This document shows positions 1-8,928 of a DNA stretch of 64,000 nucleotides, one piece after another. The position numbers were made by a program, and so were the translations under genes. This stretch comes from Sphingomonadales bacterium UBA2369 (GTDB lineage Bacteria > Pseudomonadota > Alphaproteobacteria > Sphingomonadales > Sphingomonadaceae), in NCBI GenBank assembly GCA_002344055.1, contig DDTH01000006.1, positions 349,037-413,036 on the forward strand. The letters run 5' to 3'. The notes under the pieces are model-generated. The model searched no databases and was not told the origin of the DNA. It was given only the letters and a program-made list of their open reading frames with translations. Every line of letters begins with the position of its first letter. The first letter of the stretch is position 1.

Positions 1-18
1 GCGCTCGACGGCTGACCC

Positions 19-450
19 GTGGCCTGGCGGCTGGAATGGACCGGGGGCAAGGCGAAGGGCGCGGCGCCGGTTGGTTGGCAATGCTTCGAGACATCCGAGA
101 GCGCCCGGACAGCCGCCCTCGAGGCGCTGCGCCATGATCCCGGGATCGACCTCAACGTGGTGCTCGTGGCCTCGGTCGATGGTGTCGGCGTCGACGTCGG
201 ATCGGTCTCGCCGAGCGTCGCGACCCTTATGACGTGGGCAGCCGGGACGGACCTGCCCGCGCCCTCCCGTCACGCCCCCGCCGCTCGGCGGGTGGCCGAG
301 GCGGAGACCCGGTTCGAGGCGGCAGGGCGGCTACGGGAGGTGTTGGATCACGTGGTGGAGACAGGCGACCTCTCTCGCATCGGCGCGGCACGGGTGATGG
401 CGGCGCTCGAGGCAGAGATGATCCGATCCCGAGCCGCGACCGATGCGTAA
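19..450 (+). CDS. hypothetical protein, 143 aa
   Basis: Unrecognised small protein that starts with GTG three bases after a TGA stop (13-15), which ends a gene lying mostly left of the window. This suggests it is the last gene of an operon. The C-terminal third is rich in Ala, Arg and Glu and looks helical. No signal peptide, membrane segment or catalytic motif is visible. Its last 103 bases overlap, on the opposite strand, the end of the third recombinase-module gene. One of the two convergent ends may therefore be a read-through into sequence joined by recombination. Function unknown. Confidence 0.6.
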   Translation: MAWRLEWTGGKAKGAAPVGWQCFETSESARTAALEALRHDPGIDLNVVLVASVDGVGVDVGSVSPSVATLMTWAAGTDLPAPSRHAPAARRVAEAETRFEAAGRLREVLDHVVETGDLSRIGAARVMAALEAEMIRSRAATDA

Positions 451-1334
451 TGGCCGTCTGCGCGGCTAGCCGCCTCGGCGCGGTGTCCGGCATCCTCGTG
501 CTCCGCGAGAAGCCGCGTCGCCCTGAACGCGAGCCGCCGGGTCTCGCGCCAGATCGCCCGCTCCGCCATCACGCCGTCCGCCAGCTCGCGATGCCGCAGA
601 TGGTTGGGGGCCGGCGGCAGGCGAATGCTCGTCCGGCCGGTCGCGCCGTCGACGAGGCTAGCGCATTCGCGGTTGCGATCGATGGTCGCATCCGAGATCG
701 GGACCCCCTTGTTGAACTGCGCGGTCGCCGCGACGATCGACTGGCGCGTCAGGAGGCCACCGGTGGAACGGATGCGCGCTATGGCCCGCCGCACCAGGCT
801 GACCGACCGGCGCGAGCTGCGCGAGCTGCGCTTGGTCCCACCGTCGATGCTTCCCGGCCGGCAGGCGCGCAATCGGTCCCTGGCCGTCACGAGGGGTTCA
901 AGGCTCGTCATGTCGAAATGCTTCCCGAAGGAGGCGAGCCTCGCCGCGGCGGAGTCCAGCGCTGTCCGACGATCGACGCCCCGCCGCCGGTAGCCGTGCA
1001 TCTGGGCATTGAGTGCCGCGCGCGTCATCCTGGCGACGTGCGCGTCGACACGGGTTGTCGCCCGTGGCGGCTTCAGCTTGGCATGCGCGCTCGCTGCCTC
1101 GAACAGCGCGCGGCAGGTCTTGTTGCGGTCGAGGGTGCTCTTCGCGATGCCGGACTTGCGGCCACTCGGCGTGCTGACCGTCGCGGCGGCCCGGCGGATG
1201 GCGTTTCGCGACACGTCGTGGCCGACCTCGAGTATCGTCAGGATCGCGAGCTTGGTGACCTCGACGACGCGCGTGTCGTCGGCATCAGGCGCGAGCAGGT
1301 GCCGCAGCACTGTTCGGTCCATCGAGCGCCTCAT
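348..1334 (-). CDS. third protein of recombinase trio (GmtX/TnpC-like)
   Basis: A 328-aa basic, Arg-rich protein with no catalytic motif that I recognise. Its ATG overlaps the TGA of the upstream recombinase (ATGA, 1331-1334), so it is translated as the last gene of a three-gene operon. By position and size it corresponds to the small third partner in Tn554 TnpABC or gamma-mobile-trio modules (GmtX). That match is by context, not by a proven alignment. The last 40 or so residues look low-quality and run antisense into the neighbouring plus-strand gene, so the natural C-terminus may have been lost when the module inserted. Confidence 0.6.
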   Translation of the reverse strand: MRRSMDRTVLRHLLAPDADDTRVVEVTKLAILTILEVGHDVSRNAIRRAAATVSTPSGRKSGIAKSTLDRNKTCRALFEAASAHAKLKPPRATTRVDAHVARMTRAALNAQMHGYRRRGVDRRTALDSAAARLASFGKHFDMTSLEPLVTARDRLRACRPGSIDGGTKRSSRSSRRSVSLVRRAIARIRSTGGLLTRQSIVAATAQFNKGVPISDATIDRNRECASLVDGATGRTSIRLPPAPNHLRHRELADGVMAERAIWRETRRLAFRATRLLAEHEDAGHRAEAASRADGHYASVAARDRIISASSAAITRAAPMRERSPVSTT

Positions 1335-4318
1335 GCCGCGGAACCGGAGATCAACGCCAGGATCTGCTCGTCGAGGTTTCGGATCGCGGCCCGCTGCTCC
1401 TCGAGCTCGTCGACGCGGTTGTGCCGTTCGAACACGGTGGCGAGATCCACGGCGAGAAGGCGTTGGCGGTTCAGTGTCTCTCGCCTGGTGACGTATGGGA
1501 GGTTCGCATTGGGGGGCATGATGCCGGACGCGGCCATGATGGCGGCCCGGCGGCCCTGCTGGATACGCAGGAACAGCAGCTTGTCCTCCTCGCGCTCGCC
1601 CTTGCTGGGCCGGCCGTAGGTCTCGGTGGACCGCGATAGCGCATGCATGTTCCAGCGCCGGCGCACTTCCAGCGGCACCCCCTCGCGGCGAGCGATCGCG
1701 TTGAGGAGGTGCTTGACGTCGTGCGGCTTGAGCTGCCCGATGCCCCCGACGAGGATGTAGAAGAGAGCCGACATGGCGCCCGCGTCCAGGATTCTCCGCC
1801 CGTCCGTCACCACGTATGTGGAGGGGGTGAAGCCACGCCGGGCCAGGGCGGGATCGGGGAGGATGCTGGGCCATTCCCCGCCGGAGAAGAGCCGGGCGGA
1901 CGCGAATGAGCACACCCGGGTCAGAAGGACGAGAGTGTGCGGCGAGAAGATGAAGTCGCTCTCCTTCTTGTGGGCCTTACGAAGCTGCTGGAAGATGCCG
2001 TAGGTCTCCTTCGTGTCGGGGTCGGTGTAGGTGTCCCAGCTATCCTCCTCGAGGTCGGTCTGGGCCAGTTCGCCCGTTCGTTCGGGAAGATCGTATCGGG
2101 CCGAGGCGCTGAAGGCCGCGAGCGCCGTGCCGTGGGCGAGCTCGTGGACGGGCACCAGCACTTCGCCCAGCGCCTCCCGGACCTGCCGCGCGATCGTGCG
2201 CTTTTCGGTTCCGGCGTAGTTGATCAGACCGCTGGGCATCTGGAGGTTGAGGTTGTGGATGCCCGTCTCCTTGACGGCGATCGCGCGTTCCGCGGCCATC
2301 CTCGCCGACAGACGGGTTCCGGTGTCCAGCACGCAGCCCTTGAAGATCGCGAGCCAGTGCGGTGGCGAGACGGGATCGCCCGGCGTGCGTGGCACCACGT
2401 CATGCACGGCGATAGCGTATCGGTTCTCGTTGAGGTCGGGGTCCGGCTTGCCCCCGTGCCCGTTGTGGGCCAGTCTCTCCTGCGGCGTATCCAACCACGA
2501 TTGGAAACGCTTGTACGGGTCGGGAAATCGACGACCGTTCTCGCGCAGCCGGGCGCATTTGGACTCCCACGTCTCGATGCTGAAGAGGATGCGCTGGTCG
2601 ATCGGCTTGCCGTCGAGCGCGACGTCCGCGAATGCCTCGTCGTGCAGCCAGTGGAGCGGCCCCTCGCCGTCCCATTCGCCGCTTTTGAGGTGCGCATCGG
2701 CGTAGGCCAGGCAGGCTTCCACGGTGTCGTGGTAGGCGAGCGTGCGGTCAGCCTTCTGTAGGATGAAGGCCATGGTCCGGTCGGGATCGTCCATCCATTT
2801 CGCAAGCCGGTCGTCCCGGTCGTCCTCGGCATCCGCATGGATCTTGCAGAGGCGGGTCGAGACGCTGTCGAACAGCGTCGCGGCGCCGCTCGGCCATGCA
2901 AGTCGGAAACGTGCGGCCGTGGCCTGCTGCTCTGGCTTGAGACGCCCGAACCAGCTGTCCGAGACCTGCAGCGCCACCTTGTAGTAGGAGACGTCGTCGA
3001 GCCGCTGGCGCTGGTTGAAGGGGTTGCCGTCGGACAGGAACGCGTAGGGCGCGAGCACGCTGTCGACATGGTGCGGGAGGGACGGATCGAGGCCGCGCAT
3101 CAGCGGAAGGAGGGCGTTCAGCGAGATCATCGCGCGCGCGAGGGAATCGAAGGCGATGCCGATCCGGGCGCCTTCGAGGGCCACGATGGCCGCACGCGTC
3201 CGATCGTCCGGATCGTCCAGCGAGAACACCTTCTGCCGGATCGATGGCTCGGGGGCCTGGGCGGGGCACCCGCTTCCGCGATCGACGGCGGTCAGGGGCA
3301 CGGGGGCGTCCGGGTGGATCACGTCGGCCAGCTCCTCGATCGTCGGGACGTAGGTCGATGTGGACCACTTGCGCAGCCACCGGATCCGCTTGCCGGTGAC
3401 GATGGCGTGATTGATGAGGTGGTCGACGAACTGCTGCGGATCGCCGCCCATGACCCTCGCCATCACCCCGGGCGAAGGGACGAGCTCCTGGTCGGCGAAG
3501 GTCGAGAGGACGTCGGCGACCGCGGCCGGCGCGTGGTCGTCGAAGGCGTCTAGCCCGAAGCCCGAACGGGCGGTGCGGTAGAACCGGACGTTCGCAGGCG
3601 TCAGTGTCGGAGGGTTGCTGTGCAGCCGTTCGCGGATTTCGTCCCGGTGGAGCGATCGGGGATCGCGCGCATAGCGACGGCCATCCTGCGGAGCCTCGGG
3701 ATCGAGCTCGACCATTCCGAGCTCGTATAGGGCGTTGACATGCTGCAGCTCGCACCCAAGCCGCTCGGCTAGCCGCTTGTCGAGCCGCGGGTCGGGATCC
3801 TTGCATTTATTGGCGATGTTGCGACGGGCCTCGGCTTGCTTCACCGGGGCGAGCTGGGAAAGTCGTTCTTCCTCCTTCCGCAGGTGCGCCTCTCGCATGA
3901 AGCGCTGCGCCAGCGGTCTGAGAGCTTCGATGTCGTAGGGTAGCAGTTGGTCGAGGCGGACGAGCCATGCTTGGCGCTTCTTCTTCAGAAAGCTCCAGGC
4001 GTTGAAGGCGATCCGCTCATCGACAATGTCTGTCGGCAGCTGGAGCAGCCGCCAGTCCCGCCGCAGCTGCTTGAACCCGTCTGCGTCGACCGGTGGGTCC
4101 AGCGTCTCGAGGTAGATGCGGCCAAGGTCCTTGAGCCCTCGGCCTCCGAAGTCGGCGGTTGGCACGGGGCCACTCAGGTCGATGTCGATTCCTAGGCGGC
4201 CGAGAAGGCGCGGCATCTCGCCCGGGGGTATCGCGAGGTGGGCACCGGCCTCGTCCAGGTCTGCGATGTGGAGAGGCGCTCTGCTCGCACTCGCGCGTGT
4301 GGGAAGTCTCTGCATCAC
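1331..4318 (-). CDS. large tyrosine-recombinase-like integrase (GmtZ-like)
   Basis: A 995-aa protein whose C-terminal end carries a degenerate tyrosine-recombinase signature: HDVKH at about residues 866-870 (box II, with Lys where Arg is usual), a second His at about 892 and Tyr at about 901 in ETYG. The spacing fits the H-x-x-R / H / Y arrangement of phage-type integrases. I could not place the first catalytic Arg with confidence. The long N-terminal part is unassigned. It is the middle gene of the trio: it overlaps the upstream recombinase by ATGA at 4315-4318 and the downstream partner by ATGA at 1331-1334. Large second recombinases of this kind occur in three-recombinase modules, where all partners are usually needed for transposition. 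Confidence 0.72.
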   Translation of the reverse strand: MMQRLPTRASASRAPLHIADLDEAGAHLAIPPGEMPRLLGRLGIDIDLSGPVPTADFGGRGLKDLGRIYLETLDPPVDADGFKQLRRDWRLLQLPTDIVDERIAFNAWSFLKKKRQAWLVRLDQLLPYDIEALRPLAQRFMREAHLRKEEERLSQLAPVKQAEARRNIANKCKDPDPRLDKRLAERLGCELQHVNALYELGMVELDPEAPQDGRRYARDPRSLHRDEIRERLHSNPPTLTPANVRFYRTARSGFGLDAFDDHAPAAVADVLSTFADQELVPSPGVMARVMGGDPQQFVDHLINHAIVTGKRIRWLRKWSTSTYVPTIEELADVIHPDAPVPLTAVDRGSGCPAQAPEPSIRQKVFSLDDPDDRTRAAIVALEGARIGIAFDSLARAMISLNALLPLMRGLDPSLPHHVDSVLAPYAFLSDGNPFNQRQRLDDVSYYKVALQVSDSWFGRLKPEQQATAARFRLAWPSGAATLFDSVSTRLCKIHADAEDDRDDRLAKWMDDPDRTMAFILQKADRTLAYHDTVEACLAYADAHLKSGEWDGEGPLHWLHDEAFADVALDGKPIDQRILFSIETWESKCARLRENGRRFPDPYKRFQSWLDTPQERLAHNGHGGKPDPDLNENRYAIAVHDVVPRTPGDPVSPPHWLAIFKGCVLDTGTRLSARMAAERAIAVKETGIHNLNLQMPSGLINYAGTEKRTIARQVREALGEVLVPVHELAHGTALAAFSASARYDLPERTGELAQTDLEEDSWDTYTDPDTKETYGIFQQLRKAHKKESDFIFSPHTLVLLTRVCSFASARLFSGGEWPSILPDPALARRGFTPSTYVVTDGRRILDAGAMSALFYILVGGIGQLKPHDVKHLLNAIARREGVPLEVRRRWNMHALSRSTETYGRPSKGEREEDKLLFLRIQQGRRAAIMAASGIMPPNANLPYVTRRETLNRQRLLAVDLATVFERHNRVDELEEQRAAIRNLDEQILALISGSAA

Positions 4319-5700
4319 GCGGCCTCCAGCATTTGGCCCGGCGCGGGGCGGATGCCCCTGCGCAGGCCGAACAGCGTCTTCAGCGGGCCGTCATGCTTGT
4401 GCTCACGCACCGCCGGAGTGCGGCGCGGAGGCGCTTCGCCGCTCGCGATAAGCCTGAGATGGGCGCGCCGGCTTCGCTGCCACTCCGTGGCGATCTCGAT
4501 CTCGGCGGTCTTGATCTCCGCCGTGGCATACCACTCGACCATCCGCTCGGGCCACGCCCAGCCCAGGTGCCGGCCGAAGGCGATCTTGAGCTTCGTCTTC
4601 TCATCCTCGCTGATCTCCATCGCGTCGATCGTCGCGTATGCGTCGCAGACGCCGGCGTGGCGGATGAAGTGGAAGCGGGTGACCAGACCTGCCTTCTTCA
4701 TCGCCGGCACGAACCAGACGTCGCGGATGCCCGACGCGGAGTAGAAGCCCTTTCGCCTATTGGGGATGAGGGGGGTCTCGATCGCCTGCCTCTTCCGCTC
4801 ATCGAGCGGCCTGGTCTCATCCGAGAGGAACGCCGCCCATTCGTCGAGCGATCTGCCGTGGCGGTCGAGCGCCACGCGCCCGTTGTTGCCCCACGCCGTC
4901 AGCTCGTCGGCCAGCTCGTCCGGGATGAGCTGCTCCTTGACCGGTTCTTCGCCCTGCCCCTTGTTCTTGGTGGCGATGAGATTCTTGAAGCGGCTTGCCT
5001 TCCACCAGTCCCAGATTGTGAGGCTGATCTGCTCGGAGAGACGGCCAAGCCCCCACATCGCGATCTTGACCAGCAGGATCACGGCGCGCGGCATGTTCCG
5101 GAAGTCCTCCAGCGCGTCGATCATCTGCTCGACCAGTGAGGGGTCGTCGACGCGCGGTCCCGGGCGCTCGATTCCGGCGACGCGATAGTAGAACTTTGTG
5201 AGCACGCGACGGGCCGACCGCCCCCCGCTGAGCATTGGCAGGAATGCGGGCTTCCGCTTGCTCTCGGGCAGCATGATCGGGTTCGGGAAGAGGTAGTGCC
5301 TGTTCCTGATGAGGCCTTCGTAGAGGTAGCCCGTGCCCGACACGAGGTCGGCGACCGCCTCGAGAACGCGGTCCGCACCCGCGATGTGGCGGACGTCCGG
5401 CTCGCTCAGGGTGGTGGTGATGGTGCCCTTGAGCCCAACGATGGCGGAGTCGATGAGCGAGCGCACCTGCTCCTCGGGATCCCAGGGCGTGAATGGCGTG
5501 GCGGACGACACCGTCCGCTCCCAATACCAATCGAAGAATCGAAGGCCGCTCCGCGCGTATGGGCGCCACGTGGTTTCGGCGATGCCGGTCTCTCTCATCC
5601 GTTCGACCGCAGCGGTCAAGCGCGTATCGGGGTGGTTCAGCGGATCCAGGACAAGCCAATGGCCTTTATCGTCTGGGTCGCGGTCGAGCGTGTAGGGCAC
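4315..5700 (-). CDS. tyrosine recombinase, first gene of trio (GmtY-like)
   Basis: A 461-aa site-specific recombinase with a full catalytic set: R220 in GLGRLSEQI (box I), a basic KNKGQG stretch at about 246-250 (the beta-hairpin Lys), H344 and R347 in HFIRH (box II), H378 in GRHLG and the nucleophile Y391 in EWYATAE. The GTG start at 5700 is preceded by GAGGAG nine bases upstream. It is the promoter-proximal gene of an ATGA-coupled trio. Just upstream is an inverted repeat inside a likely promoter (5727-5747). The set resembles Tn554-type or gamma-mobile-trio recombinase modules. It may move as a unit of its own, separate from the P4-type integrase at the right end of the element. Confidence 0.82.
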   Translation of the reverse strand: MPYTLDRDPDDKGHWLVLDPLNHPDTRLTAAVERMRETGIAETTWRPYARSGLRFFDWYWERTVSSATPFTPWDPEEQVRSLIDSAIVGLKGTITTTLSEPDVRHIAGADRVLEAVADLVSGTGYLYEGLIRNRHYLFPNPIMLPESKRKPAFLPMLSGGRSARRVLTKFYYRVAGIERPGPRVDDPSLVEQMIDALEDFRNMPRAVILLVKIAMWGLGRLSEQISLTIWDWWKASRFKNLIATKNKGQGEEPVKEQLIPDELADELTAWGNNGRVALDRHGRSLDEWAAFLSDETRPLDERKRQAIETPLIPNRRKGFYSASGIRDVWFVPAMKKAGLVTRFHFIRHAGVCDAYATIDAMEISEDEKTKLKIAFGRHLGWAWPERMVEWYATAEIKTAEIEIATEWQRSRRAHLRLIASGEAPPRRTPAVREHKHDGPLKTLFGLRRGIRPAPGQMLEAA

Positions 5701-5720
5701 TGGCTAAAACTCCTCAGCGC

Positions 5721-5750
5721 CTTATATAACCGGAGTGCGGCCGGTTACAA
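5721..5750 (-). promoter_or_regulatory. inverted repeat in promoter of recombinase trio
   Basis: TAACCGG (5727-5733) and CCGGTTA (5741-5747) form a perfect 7-bp inverted repeat with a 7-nt spacer. On the minus strand it lies between TTGTAA and a TATATA element about 16 nt apart, which reads as -35/-10. A protein bound to the dyad would block transcription of the recombinase genes. It could also be a recombinase binding site. Confidence 0.45.
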
Positions 5751-5950
5751 TTATCTTTCGGTCTAGCGATTTGCGACCATCACAGGGAATGGAGACCTTG
5801 TAGGCTACAGCAGGAGCCCGGCGGGGAGGGTCGCGAAACCGTATCTTTCTAACGACGACAGCGAATTTTGCCCTGCCGCAGCTTCAACTCCGCCCGTCCA
5901 CGTGGTGGTCGCATTCCCCGCGACGGGATCGCCCCGCGCCGGCTTCGCGT

Positions 5951-6358
5951 TCAGAGGGCCGCGCGGCGCTTGTCGCTCATCACGATGACGGTCGCCTCGC
6001 CGCTGATGACATGCTCGATTCGCAGGCCGTTCAATGCAGCCAGTCGCCCGACGTCCGCCAGCTCCCTGAACGAGCGTTCGGCCGCGGCGGAGGCGAGGGT
6101 CACCGGTATGGTCGTGGAGGTGATCGTCACGATGATCGTCGGGCCCTCCGCCATCATCTGGACGTCGGGCCATTCGATGGCGACATCGCACCATCCGTCC
6201 GTGATCCGAACGCTGACGGCGGGCTCGGCACCGGTGACAAGACGGCGCCAGTCGCCGGTCGACAGCCGCTCTGCGTGCTCGAGGATTTCGGCGCCGGCGC
6301 CGGCGGCGTTTTCCGACAGCACCTTCACCGCCGAGGCGTTGGCGTGGACCGCGATCAT
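5951..6358 (-). CDS. hypothetical protein, 135 aa
   Basis: Unrecognised protein. The open frame extends upstream to 6469, but that extension is an Arg/Pro-rich shadow. The ATG at 6358, starting MIAVHANASAVKVLSEN, gives a sensible protein. The centre alternates hydrophobic and polar residues (VSVRITDGWCDVAIEW) like a beta-sheet, and the end is basic. No signal peptide or membrane segment is visible. It is divergent from the XRE regulator at 6644, with a 285-bp region between them. Function unknown. Confidence 0.5.
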   Translation of the reverse strand: MIAVHANASAVKVLSENAAGAGAEILEHAERLSTGDWRRLVTGAEPAVSVRITDGWCDVAIEWPDVQMMAEGPTIIVTITSTTIPVTLASAAAERSFRELADVGRLAALNGLRIEHVISGEATVIVMSDKRRAAL

Positions 6359-6577
6359 AGGCTTACGGCCGCCGGAGTCCGGACGGCCCAGGGGCGTGGC
6401 CAGAGGGCGGCGCCGGCCCCGAGGACGCGGCCTCATCCCGCCGGTGCCCGTCTTGTCGGCGCGGTGCATGGATCACGGATGTGGCCGCGCGGAAGCCTTT
6501 ACGCAAGCGATCCCAATCGGGCGGGTTCCCGCGAGCGCCGCGCCGGCGACTGTTTCGCGATCCGCGGCACGATCCAC

Positions 6578-6606
6578 TTTGCGCGCAGAAGGGTCCAGCC
6601 TACAAT
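6578..6606 (+). promoter_or_regulatory. promoter of XRE regulator
   Basis: TTTGCG (6578-6583) and TACAAT (6601-6606) are 17 nt apart and read as -35 and -10. Transcription would start near 6613, which favours the ATG at 6644 as the start of the downstream gene over the ATGs at 6605-6614. Confidence 0.45.
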
Positions 6607-6643
6607 GATGGTCATGGGCCAAAGCAGACGCGAGAAGGTTGTC

Positions 6644-6913
6644 ATGGACGTCGATGCGGCGCGGCTCGCATTGCAGGCGGCCGTCGGCAAGCGCGTGCGG
6701 AAGATCAGGACGCAGCAGCGGATCGGGCAGGCGGAGTGCGCCCGCGCGGCCGGCATGGACAAGTCCTCGATGTATCGGCTCGAGAAGGGCGAACAGAATG
6801 TCACGCTCGACACCCTCGCGCGCATCGCGCTGGTGCTCGGCGTCGAGATGGGCGACCTGGTCGCCGGCGTCGTTCCCGATCCTGCCCTGGTCACGGACGG
6901 CGTCGACGCCTAG
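6644..6913 (+). CDS. XRE-family helix-turn-helix regulator
   Basis: A small DNA-binding protein of 89 aa with one Cro/C1-type HTH: VRKIRTQQRIGQAECARAAG, then MDKSSMYRLEKGEQNVTLDTLARIALVLG. The recognition helix lies around KSSMYRLEKG. The start at 6644 is chosen because GAGAAGG ends five bases upstream and the likely promoter lies at 6578-6606; earlier in-frame ATGs would fall at or before the transcript start. The 3' end overlaps the convergent 183-aa gene by 23 bp. It probably regulates nearby genes of the element. Confidence 0.85.
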   Translation: MDVDAARLALQAAVGKRVRKIRTQQRIGQAECARAAGMDKSSMYRLEKGEQNVTLDTLARIALVLGVEMGDLVAGVVPDPALVTDGVDA

Positions 6914-7442
6914 CTCCTTGGACGGCCAGCGCTTCGTCGATCGGCATGGCGCGGCTCGGGGTCGAGAACCAGAGGGTGAGGCCGCGGCGCTGGTCGGTCC
7001 CGGCCGAGATGATTGGGTAGGACGAGCGCCTGAATACCGGGGAATCGATAAGATCCTTCATCTCCCGGCCGACGACGGCGACCGCCACCGTTTCCGGAAT
7101 GGTTGCGTTGGGCAGGTGGATGACGGCGCGGCCGCACGCCTCGGATATGCCGACACCCCCAGCCAACCGCCCGCATGTCGTCGCGATGCCTCGCCTCAGG
7201 ACCACCATCCGGCCTCGCGACCTGACGGAATACATCTTCGCGCTGCGCTCGTGATAGTCCATCGGCAGTGGCATCGGCAGCTTGTCGCTCCTCCAGAGTA
7301 GCCCGCTCATCTCGACCGCGACTGCTCGCGGAAGGAGACGGTTCAGGTCAATCGCCCGACAGGCGTGGAGGTCGGCCGTTAGGGTCGAGACGCCTTTGAC
7401 CATCGGGCAGGCGAGCAGCCAGGCGCGCATCTTGGCCGTCAT
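6891..7442 (-). CDS. hypothetical protein, 183 aa, coupled to RecB-like nuclease
   Basis: Unrecognised protein whose ATG overlaps the stop of the RecB-like nuclease (ATGA, 7439-7442), so the two are very likely co-translated. It has several scattered Cys and Met residues and a basic C-terminus (GARRRRRP). No signal peptide or catalytic motif was recognised. It is the third gene of a kinase / nuclease / unknown operon and may be an accessory subunit of the nuclease. Confidence 0.6.
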   Translation of the reverse strand: MTAKMRAWLLACPMVKGVSTLTADLHACRAIDLNRLLPRAVAVEMSGLLWRSDKLPMPLPMDYHERSAKMYSVRSRGRMVVLRRGIATTCGRLAGGVGISEACGRAVIHLPNATIPETVAVAVVGREMKDLIDSPVFRRSSYPIISAGTDQRRGLTLWFSTPSRAMPIDEALAVQGARRRRRP

Positions 7443-8926
7443 TCCGACCGCCTGAACCCCTCGATCCGTCCAGTGAGTTCGAGTTCGGCGAGTGCCTCGC
7501 GGACGCGAGCGGACGCGCGGACGTCGTCGCGATTGTAGATCGTGATGCGCTCGCGCAGCGTGGCGTCGCCGGTTTGCACGAATTGGTCATACCACTGGAC
7601 ACTCGCCGCTCCGGACGGGTCGACGTCCTCCCATCGGAACCCGCAGGACTTGGCTATGCTCTTTATCGAGTATGAGGTGAGCGGCCAGTCGGTCGACCTG
7701 GCGATGACCTGGTAGAGGTCGGTGCAGCGGCTTGGGTCGAAGATCTCGTCGATCTCGTCCTCGGCGCAGACGTCGGGATGCCGGCGCTGCAGTCCGCGGT
7801 AGGCGGTGCGCTCGTAGGCGCTGTAGTGGAACCAGTGCGCGTCCCGGTGAAGCCTGAAGTGGTCGATGGCCTGCGCGAACGCGATGCGCTCCCCCGCCGC
7901 GTCGGCCGTCTCGGCGAAGAAGTGGACGAAGCTGCCACTCCCCGGACCATCCACCTCGTGCCAGAAGCCGTGCAGGTAGACGAGTCCGCGGACGGGATCC
8001 GCCTCGACGTCGAAGTCGACGGCGTGCGGATTGCCCGGAAGGAGGAGCGGTTCGCGCGTGACCGGTCCGGCATCGGGGTCGGCGATCAGCCGCGCCCGGT
8101 CGATGAATCGAGCCAGCCGGTCCGGCCCGACGCCGGGGATGCCGGTTGCGCGGCCGGTTTCAGGATGGGGAACGAGTGCCAGCGCCGACACGGTGGGAGC
8201 GATCGTCTCCACGGCGTCGCGGAGCGCGCGGCCGAGCCCGGCGATGCGGGTCAGGTCGTCGGCGTCGGTCATCTCCCTGCGGCAGACGCTGCGCCAGTCG
8301 CACAGGGAGCACTTCGCGGCTATCGCGCCGCGCGTCGCGGCGCCGTCCCTGATCGCGCGCGCACGCGCGAGGAGCTCGAGGTGGCGGGTGGCGCCATCGG
8401 CGCGGTCCCGCCCGAACGGTAGGGCCAGGTCGTATTCGACAAGATGTCCGTTCGCGTCGATGATCGCGGCGACGTCGCTTCGGCCGAGCCCCGACTGCCC
8501 GAGGATGAACGAGTAGTGCGCGACCTGCGCCAGATACTCCCTCTTGTAGGCGTCGCTGGGACCCTCGGTCGCGGCGCCGGCCTTGACGTCGGCGGCCACG
8601 TAGCCGGCGGGCGTTCGCATGAGCACATCCGGCATCCCGATGAGATCGTCGTGGACGATGACGGAACCCAGGATGATGTCCGCGCCGGCGGCGATCGCCT
8701 CCTTCGTGCCGCGCTCGCGCTCCTCGCGGGGTAGCTGTCGCAGATCGGTCGCGCCCTGCTGCATGTCGCTGAGCACGTGCGCCTCGTGCGCCAGCCCGTT
8801 GGCCCAGAGCATCTTCACGAACGGCGAGGTCGCATCGCGAAGTGACGGATCTCCGTGCAGGTCGAGGCCGAGCCGGCGCTCGCAGACCAGGAGGTCGCGC
8901 AGCATCGTGCCGGAGATGGCGCGCAT
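7439..8926 (-). CDS. TM0106-family RecB-like nuclease with RNase H-like exonuclease domain
   Basis: A 495-aa two-domain nuclease. The N-terminal half is RecB/Cas4-like: D100 in GMPDVL and the D-x-K motif D113-V-K115 are metal-binding, and C15 with the cluster C206/C209/C215 (KCSLCDWRSVC) fits a Cas4/AddB-type iron-sulfur site. The C-terminal half has RNase_H_2 exonuclease signs: DFDVEAD at 304-310 and YNRDDV near the end. This architecture is typical of the TM0106 family. The start at 8926 is chosen because the frame upstream is antisense to the kinase gene; the kinase stop is at 8929-8931, two bases away. The nuclease therefore lies between a sensor kinase and an unknown gene in one operon. 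Confidence 0.85.
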   Translation of the reverse strand: MRAISGTMLRDLLVCERRLGLDLHGDPSLRDATSPFVKMLWANGLAHEAHVLSDMQQGATDLRQLPREERERGTKEAIAAGADIILGSVIVHDDLIGMPDVLMRTPAGYVAADVKAGAATEGPSDAYKREYLAQVAHYSFILGQSGLGRSDVAAIIDANGHLVEYDLALPFGRDRADGATRHLELLARARAIRDGAATRGAIAAKCSLCDWRSVCRREMTDADDLTRIAGLGRALRDAVETIAPTVSALALVPHPETGRATGIPGVGPDRLARFIDRARLIADPDAGPVTREPLLLPGNPHAVDFDVEADPVRGLVYLHGFWHEVDGPGSGSFVHFFAETADAAGERIAFAQAIDHFRLHRDAHWFHYSAYERTAYRGLQRRHPDVCAEDEIDEIFDPSRCTDLYQVIARSTDWPLTSYSIKSIAKSCGFRWEDVDPSGAASVQWYDQFVQTGDATLRERITIYNRDDVRASARVREALAELELTGRIEGFRRSE

Positions 8927-8928
8927 GC

